This document shows, in pieces, positions 6,846 through 11,253 of a stretch of DNA of 11,253 bases; within the stretch, counting starts at the first letter, position 1, and each line of letters opens with the position of its first letter. This stretch comes from WVWN01 sp964563535. Lineage in GTDB: Bacteria > RBG-13-66-14 > B26-G2 > WVWN01. The stretch lies in contig CAZLXP010000084.1 in NCBI GenBank assembly GCA_964563535.1, positions 1-11,253 on the forward strand, written 5' to 3'. Both the position numbers and the translations under genes were made by a program. The notes beneath the pieces are model-generated. The model had not been told where the DNA came from. It saw only the letters and a list, made by a program, of their open reading frames with translations, and did no database searches.

Positions 6846-9800
6846 ATGGCGCCGATATGTCCCAATTGCGGCCGCGCCTTAACGCCCACCGCCGTATTCT
6901 GCCCGAATTGCGGCGTTAAAACCGGCGAGGGAGAAGAAGAGGCCGCCGCGGTGGCGGCCACGCTCGTGGGTCTCGACGTATTGGGGCCGTCCGTATCGCC
7001 GGACGTACTCGGCGAACTTACCGAAAAATTCTTCGCCGCCGCCGACGAAATAGCAAAAGAACACGGCGGAACGGCCATTCGCGAAGACGCCTCCGCGGTT
7101 ACGATCAAATTTCCCCGCACCATAACCTCGCCCGCCGCGACCGCCGCTTCGTGCGGGATCACCCTCCGGGACGCTACCCGCGGCCTCCTGGCGACGCTAC
7201 CGAAAAATTTAGGCGCGAGCGCTTATTTGGTTGTGGGCGTCGACGCCGTACCGCCGATTTCGGAAACTCCCGCCGAAGGCCCCCTTCCCCGCGCGAAAGC
7301 CAAACGCCTCCGCAATAAAGCCGGCAAATGGGTCATCCTCGCCGGCGAAAACATGTACACCCAAACCGCCGACGACTTCAAATACGTACCGGTGGGCTTC
7401 TATCAAGCGAAGGGAGGCAAACCGGTAGTAAAAATATACCAACTGCGGGAGGACCGGCGCCACCCGGCGTCGGCGCCGCCGGTCGAACAGTCGCCCTATG
7501 TCGCCGTCGCGGGTCTCGAAGAAGCGATCGACAACTTATTGGCTGCGGTGGTCGCGAAAAAACAACGCCGGACCCTATTTATCGCCGGCGGCCCGGGGAC
7601 CGGGAAAACTACCGGGTTGTCGGTAGCGTACGGTATGGCTCGCCAAAAAGGTTTTCAGACGTACGCGGCGTCGGGCGCGGCGCGGCGCCGATACCAACCC
7701 TTCGGCCTCTGGGCCCCCATTTGGCGGGCGATGTTTACGAACCTGGCACCCGACGCGCCTTTAGCTAAAGCGGCGGCTGAAACGTTAAAAAGAATGGACC
7801 GTCGATTGGAAATCTGGGCGCCGCTGTTCGCCCAGTTCCTCGGCTTCCACGTCGAATTAAATCCGCACGTAGCGGACGTATCGCCCGAATTCCGGCACGG
7901 CCGCCTCGTGCGCATTACCCGCGATTTAATCGCGCAAGCCGCTTCGGAAAAACCTATAGCCGTCTTATTGGATGACCTCCAGTGGGCGGACCCGTCGTCG
8001 CGGGCTTTGCTCGGTTCGTTGTTAGCCGCCGACGCCGACGTACCCCTCGCCTTAGTCCTATCCGGCGAGGCCCCTGACGAATCTATCAATAGGGCGGCCG
8101 ACGGCGTCCTCGCGACGAGGCCCCTAACCGAAAAAGAGGTGCGCACTTTCGCGGAGAATTCCGGCTTAGCCGGCGACGCGGACCTCGGCGTCGCGTTCTA
8201 TGCCGCGAGTAAAGGCCGGCCCGAAATCCTGGAACAAATTTGGCTCCTCGCCAGGGAGAAATCAGATATAAGGATAAAATCGTTGGCGGCGGACGGCCCG
8301 CTTGACGCGGCCCCGCTCGTAGCGCGGCGGCTGCGCGATTTCGACAAACGCTGGCAATATGCGACGGCGGTCTTAGCGACCATAGGGGTCCCTTTAGAAG
8401 ATGCAGACATAAGTGCTCTCGCCTTCGACGTATTCGGCGCCGACGGGGCCGCAGCCGAATCGTGGCGATATAAAATATACAAGCTTCAACTCCTAAGACC
8501 TTCGTGGGGCGGCGACGGCGACGGCTTTTCCTTTCGCCCTTATCTCGTCGAACCCGTGCTTGCCGCCGTAGCGCCCACCGCCGAAAGCCGCCGGGCCGCG
8601 GCGCAAACGGCGGCCGGTTTCTTGGCTAAACGCTATCCGGGGGAATCGTCGGCGCGGCTAAGTCTGGAACTGGAGGCCGGGAATATCGCCGCCGCCTACG
8701 GCCTGGCGCAAGAGAATGCAAAACGCGCCCGGTGGCTCGGTTCGCCCCACGACGCCGCAGACCAGCTAACCGCCGTAATCCACGAAATCGAAAAAGCGGA
8801 ACTCGAGAACGGCGAGAGACGGACCCGGTTGTCGTACTTATTCTTCAACCGGGCGGAAGCCTTCCGCGAGGCGGGAATGGTCGCCGCCGCCTTGAGCGAC
8901 CTGGAAAAGACGGACGTAAATATACGCGGCCTCGCCGCGCGGCGGTTTTATGCCCAAGGCCAGGTATATCTCCTCCGGCATTACTACCGGGAAGCCGAAA
9001 ACGCCTTTATCGAAGGTTTGCAATACGCGGCTCGTTCAAACAATGAGCAATCTATAGCGGACATCGAGCTGGCGCTCGCGGGCCTCTTGTGCCGACAAGG
9101 GGACGTACCCAAAGCTACGTACGAGCTCGAGAAATCGTTAAAGGCGAAGCGGGCTTCGTCGGCCCAGGTCTACCGTTTGCTGGCCGACCTTAAATATAGG
9201 GCCGGCTACGTGACCGACGCCGTAAAAGCCGCGAAAAAAAGCATTTCGTTAACCGACGCGGCGCAAAAGCCGGTAGCGGCCGCGGAGATCGCTTTATCGC
9301 TGGCGCCGTTGATTTTCGAACACGGCCGGGTCCATAACGCCCGCGGCCTATTGGCAGATGCCCGCGGAACGTACGAAGCCGTCGGCGACAAAAAAAGCCA
9401 ATGCCGGACGCTTTTAGTCGAGGCAGCGTTCGATCTGGCGACGGTGGGTTTAGCGGCGAGCGAACGTGCCTTTGCCGAAGCGCTGCGTCTGGCCGAAAAA
9501 GAAAGTTTCGACCTATGCGCCGCCGAAGCCGCCCTCGGCCTGAGCGCCGTCTTACTTCTCCGGGGCGACCCGGCGGGTCACCGTCGTTTACTGGTTGAGG
9601 CGAGGGAGACCGCCGAAGGTGAATCGCATCCGCCGGCGGCAAATTTCAAGTTGGTGGAGGCGGCGGGGGCATACTTCGCGGACGAGGATTACGACGACGC
9701 ATACCTGCTGGCCGAGGCCGCCGCCGCGGAATACCGCCGCACCGGTAACGCGTTTTTATACGGCGGCGCGGCAATCCTGGCCGCCTGGGCGGCATTGGCG

Positions 9801-10151
9801 CGGGGCGAACTGAAGGACTGCTACGAAATCCTCGGCCGTACGGAGTTGGAACGCCGCGCGCGCGAATCCAACGTATTTTTCGCGTATTATAACCTTACGG
9901 TAGGCGACCTCTATGTCGCCGAGGGGGACCCCGCGGCGGCACGCAGGTACTTCACCGCCGCGGCAGCCGCGGCCCGCGAGTTGAACCTGTGGCTGGCTCG
10001 AGGGAAATGCTACCTAAGCCTGGCCGGAATCGCCGCCCACGAAAACGAGCGGGAAAAATACCGGCGGCGCGGCTTATGGCTATTCGAGAACAAGGGCGCC
10101 GACCTATTAGTCCGCAAGGCTAAAGAAAAAACCGGCCTGCGACGAATCTAG
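6846..10151 (+). CDS. Zinc ribbon / pseudo-cyclase / STAND-type ATPase / TPR protein
   Basis: A 1101-residue cytosolic multidomain protein, probably a signalling or scaffold ATPase. Residues 5-23 form a zinc ribbon (C5xxC8, C19xxC22). Residues about 33-202 match class III adenylate/guanylate cyclase domains: TLVGLD (39-44) aligns with DLVGFT, the helix SPDVLGELTEKFF and HGGT are kept, and the end ILAGENMY...VVKIYQLRE (164-202) matches the family's closing ILVSEATY...VEVYRL. In a gapless alignment the metal-binding Asp positions are T39 and S83, exactly 44 residues apart as in active enzymes, and the usual G-D-x-V-N segment is lost, so it should not make cyclic nucleotide. The ATPase (about 218-430) has a Walker A GGPGTGKT (K254) and a Walker B VLLDDLQWAD (D376, D377), typical of AAA_16/MalT-like proteins. 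About 570-1090 is Ala-rich, TPR-like helices. The gene starts 3 bases after thrS without a clear Shine-Dalgarno, suggesting coupling. Confidence 0.88.
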   Translation: MAPICPNCGRALTPTAVFCPNCGVKTGEGEEEAAAVAATLVGLDVLGPSVSPDVLGELTEKFFAAADEIAKEHGGTAIREDASAVTIKFPRTITSPAATAASCGITLRDATRGLLATLPKNLGASAYLVVGVDAVPPISETPAEGPLPRAKAKRLRNKAGKWVILAGENMYTQTADDFKYVPVGFYQAKGGKPVVKIYQLREDRRHPASAPPVEQSPYVAVAGLEEAIDNLLAAVVAKKQRRTLFIAGGPGTGKTTGLSVAYGMARQKGFQTYAASGAARRRYQPFGLWAPIWRAMFTNLAPDAPLAKAAAETLKRMDRRLEIWAPLFAQFLGFHVELNPHVADVSPEFRHGRLVRITRDLIAQAASEKPIAVLLDDLQWADPSSRALLGSLLAADADVPLALVLSGEAPDESINRAADGVLATRPLTEKEVRTFAENSGLAGDADLGVAFYAASKGRPEILEQIWLLAREKSDIRIKSLAADGPLDAAPLVARRLRDFDKRWQYATAVLATIGVPLEDADISALAFDVFGADGAAAESWRYKIYKLQLLRPSWGGDGDGFSFRPYLVEPVLAAVAPTAESRRAAAQTAAGFLAKRYPGESSARLSLELEAGNIAAAYGLAQENAKRARWLGSPHDAADQLTAVIHEIEKAELENGERRTRLSYLFFNRAEAFREAGMVAAALSDLEKTDVNIRGLAARRFYAQGQVYLLRHYYREAENAFIEGLQYAARSNNEQSIADIELALAGLLCRQGDVPKATYELEKSLKAKRASSAQVYRLLADLKYRAGYVTDAVKAAKKSISLTDAAQKPVAAAEIALSLAPLIFEHGRVHNARGLLADARGTYEAVGDKKSQCRTLLVEAAFDLATVGLAASERAFAEALRLAEKESFDLCAAEAALGLSAVLLLRGDPAGHRRLLVEARETAEGESHPPAANFKLVEAAGAYFADEDYDDAYLLAEAAAAEYRRTGNAFLYGGAAILAAWAALARGELKDCYEILGRTELERRARESNVFFAYYNLTVGDLYVAEGDPAAARRYFTAAAAAARELNLWLARGKCYLSLAGIAAHENEREKYRRRGLWLFENKGADLLVRKAKEKTGLRRI

Positions 10152-10232
10152 ACCCGGGGCACGTAATCCGGCCTGAGGACCGCCTGAACGCGGTGGAACC
10201 GAAAAAACGCCTAATCCCGGGTGGCAAATAAA
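10152..10232. other. Intergenic stretch with inverted repeats, no clear terminator
   Basis: This is the first part of the 215-base gap before the Roadblock gene. ACCCGGG (10152-10158) and CCCGGGT (10216-10222) are inverted copies 57 bases apart, enclosing a small hairpin ACCGC/GCGGT (10179-10183 and 10190-10194). No U-run follows, so this is not a convincing intrinsic terminator for the ATPase gene. I see no ORF or RNA gene here. Confidence 0.3.
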
Positions 10233-10277
10233 TCTTGACTTGATAACGGTTTTATATTTTAATGGGAAACGTCAAGA
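10233..10277. repeat. Inverted repeat bracketing the mglB promoter
   Basis: TCTTGAC (10233-10239) and GTCAAGA (10271-10277) are perfect 7-base inverted copies separated by 31 bases. The left arm overlaps the -35 box and the right arm falls at the predicted transcription start. Two half-sites in such positions could bind a repressor, but chance is possible. The right arm would be a -35-like box on the - strand, but no -10 box sits at a suitable distance, so I do not call a divergent promoter. Confidence 0.35.
10235..10263 (+). promoter_or_regulatory. Sigma70-type promoter for the Roadblock/MglA pair
   Basis: TTGACT (10235-10240) and TTTAAT (10258-10263) are separated by 17 bases, five of six matches each. 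Transcription would begin near 10270, leaving an untranslated leader of about 97 bases before ATG 10367. The leader is AT-rich at first (10277-10316, including TTTTATATAGA, which could serve as a second -10 without a good -35) and GC-rich later. I see no recognisable riboswitch. Confidence 0.7.
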
Positions 10278-10354
10278 AATAATATTTAAATAGAAGCAAA
10301 GCCGCCTTTTATATAGAACCCTGCGCGCCGGCCGCGATCGGCGTTGCCGCACGC

Positions 10355-10363
10355 GAGGTGAGG
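10355..10363 (+). promoter_or_regulatory. Ribosome binding site that fixes the Roadblock start
   Basis: GAGGTGAGG is a strong Shine-Dalgarno placed 3 to 6 bases before ATG 10367, depending on which half pairs. It contains the in-frame GTG at 10358, so a start there is unlikely. The next in-frame ATG (10376) would sit 12 or more bases away. ATG 10367 is the best fit. Confidence 0.7.
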
Positions 10364-10366
10364 CGA

Positions 10367-10867
10367 ATGCCCGGTATGGAACTCGTTCTATTCGAGGAAG
10401 ATTACACCAGCATTAACGAAATACTGGCGACCCTTGTACGCGAGACCAATTCCAAGTTCGCGTTGTTGGTGGATCGCTCGGGACAACTTATCTCGAGCCA
10501 GGGCGACACCGAAAACATGGATTCGCTGTCCTTCGCGTCGCTCTCGGCGGGCAACTACGCCGCGACGAGCGAGCTGGCTAAAATCCTGGGTCAAGAGGAG
10601 TTCTCGGTGCTCTTCCACCAGGGCACCAACGAATCGATTCACCTGTCGGTCGTGGCTAAAAGGGTTATCCTGGTCGTGGTATTCGACAACAAGACTACGT
10701 TGGGCCTCGTCCGCCTCCGGGTCAAAAAAGCGGTAGAAGAACTCTCGGGCATATTTAACCGCATCTTCCAGAAAGTTGCGGAGCGCGGCGCCGAGATCCC
10801 GTCGTTCCTGGGGGACACCTTCTCGAGCGTCGCCGAAAGCGAAATTGACAACCTATTCAAGGATTAA
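10367..10867 (+). CDS. Roadblock/LC7 domain protein (MglB-like)
   Basis: This 166-residue protein has one Roadblock/LC7 domain at about residues 10-125, similar to MglB (159 residues in Myxococcus xanthus), the GTPase-activating partner of MglA in cell polarity and motility switching. Visible family features are the opening helix (INEILATLVRETNSKF), the strand ALLVDRSGQLISSQG, the central helix SFASLSAGNYAATSELAKIL, and the closing strands IHLSVVAKRVILVVVFDN followed by a helix. There is no signal peptide or membrane segment, so it should be cytosolic. The last ~40 residues are a charged tail, possibly disordered. An MglA-type GTPase follows after 30 bases, the same order as mglBA in Myxococcus, so the two proteins very probably form a complex. 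Many genomes carry several such pairs with roles other than motility, so the process controlled here cannot be read from sequence. Confidence 0.88.
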   Translation: MPGMELVLFEEDYTSINEILATLVRETNSKFALLVDRSGQLISSQGDTENMDSLSFASLSAGNYAATSELAKILGQEEFSVLFHQGTNESIHLSVVAKRVILVVVFDNKTTLGLVRLRVKKAVEELSGIFNRIFQKVAERGAEIPSFLGDTFSSVAESEIDNLFKD

Positions 10868-10897
10868 AAACTCTCGCCCGCGGCCGGGGGTTCGGCT

Positions 10898-11253
10898 ATG
10901 TCGCTAATCAACTATTCGTCGCGTGAGATAAACTGCAAGATCGTTTATTACGGTTGCGGTCTCTGCGGCAAAACGACCAACCTCCTGTATATCCACGAGA
11001 AACTCCCCCACGACATCAAGGGGAAGATGGTCTCGTTGGCCACGGATACCGACCGGACCCTCTTCTTCGATTTCCTGCCGCTCGAGTTGGGGACGGTCAA
11101 CGGTTTCAAAACGCGCTTCCACCTCTACACCGTCCCGGGCCAGGTCCACTACGACGCCTCGCGGAAACTTATCCTCAAAGGCGTGGACGGCATCGTCTTC
11201 GTCGTGGATTCGCAACGCAACCGCTTCGACGAAAATATCGAGTCTTTCGAGAA
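10898..11253 (+). CDS. MglA-like small GTPase, 3' end outside the window
   Basis: An open frame from ATG 10898 runs off the window after 118 codons. It begins MSLINYSSREINCKIVYYG, nearly identical to the opening of MglA-family Ras-like GTPases (about 195 residues when whole). The Walker A is G19-C-G-L-C-G24-K25-T26, SLATDTDRTLFFDFLPL covers the switch I region, and LYTVPGQVHYDASRK covers the DxxG-equivalent and switch II region. VDGIVFVVDSQ is the following strand; the N-K-x-D base-recognition motif lies beyond the edge. The family normally has Pro at position 20, so C20 together with C23 makes a CxxC inside the P-loop. A G-run (10886-10890) lies 7 bases upstream as a weak Shine-Dalgarno. MglA cycles between GTP and GDP states, with the Roadblock partner encoded just upstream stimulating hydrolysis. 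Confidence 0.93.
   Translation, partial: MSLINYSSREINCKIVYYGCGLCGKTTNLLYIHEKLPHDIKGKMVSLATDTDRTLFFDFLPLELGTVNGFKTRFHLYTVPGQVHYDASRKLILKGVDGIVFVVDSQRNRFDENIESFE

Noticed and set aside
6846..7452. An active adenylate or guanylate cyclase
   Set aside because: The domain matches the family, but T39 and S83 occupy the metal-binding positions and the nucleotide-binding G-D-x-V-N segment is missing.
7655..8146. 163-codon antisense frame inside the ATPase gene
   Set aside because: The + strand encodes clear Walker motifs in this part of the gene. The antisense product shows no motif, and no ribosome site is evident.
9190..9642. 150-codon antisense frame inside the TPR-like region
   Set aside because: Very Arg/Pro-rich product, as expected from reading GC-rich coding DNA on the wrong strand. 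The sense frame is continuous.
10152..10222. ACCCGGG/CCCGGGT pair as the terminator of the ATPase gene
   Set aside because: The arms are 57 bases apart and no U-run follows, so it does not meet the form of an intrinsic terminator.

Overview
The window looks like chromosomal DNA from a diderm (Gram-negative-type) bacterium with a GC-rich genome. The reasons are an apolipoprotein N-acyltransferase (needed where lipoproteins go to an outer membrane), a CreD-type envelope protein, a bacterial threonyl-tRNA synthetase, several strong sigma70-type promoters, and a Roadblock/MglA small-GTPase pair. The genes use TTA (Leu) and ATA (Ile) codons freely despite the high GC. MglB/MglA-type modules are found in Myxococcota, Deinococcota and many uncultivated phyla; I cannot name the phylum from sequence alone. 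I see no mobile elements, CRISPR arrays, tRNAs or rRNAs.

Layout, left to right. (1) 1-145: upstream region with an inverted repeat and a probable promoter. (2) 146-2983, + strand: lnt, then a CreD-like membrane protein. (3) 2997-4021, + strand: a separate unit with a good promoter (perfect -10), a soluble histidine kinase without sensor or receiver domain, and an overlapping 51-residue protein with a twin-arginine signal. (4) 4040-4075: a hairpin that can terminate transcription from both sides. (5) 4070-4777, - strand: a phosphoglycosyl transferase of the bacterial sugar transferase family, with a consensus-perfect promoter. (6) 4849-10151, + strand: a divergent promoter driving thrS, followed 3 bases later by a 1101-residue protein combining a zinc ribbon, a degenerate cyclase domain, a STAND/AAA-type ATPase and TPR-like helices. 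(7) 10152-11253: an intergenic region with a promoter inside an inverted repeat, an MglB-like Roadblock protein, and an MglA-like GTPase cut off by the window edge.

Themes. The left half deals with the cell envelope: lipoprotein acylation, a CreD-like protein, a kinase with a membrane-targeted microprotein, and first-sugar transfer to a lipid carrier. The right half pairs translation (thrS) with intracellular signalling (pseudo-cyclase ATPase, Roadblock/GTPase). Promoter positions contradict the longest-ORF starts of lnt, the sugar transferase and thrS, so I moved those starts downstream. The least ordinary items are the pseudo-cyclase ATPase with both metal-binding Asp positions substituted, the Tat microprotein coupled to a histidine kinase, the apparently leaderless sugar transferase gene, and a second cysteine in the MglA P-loop.
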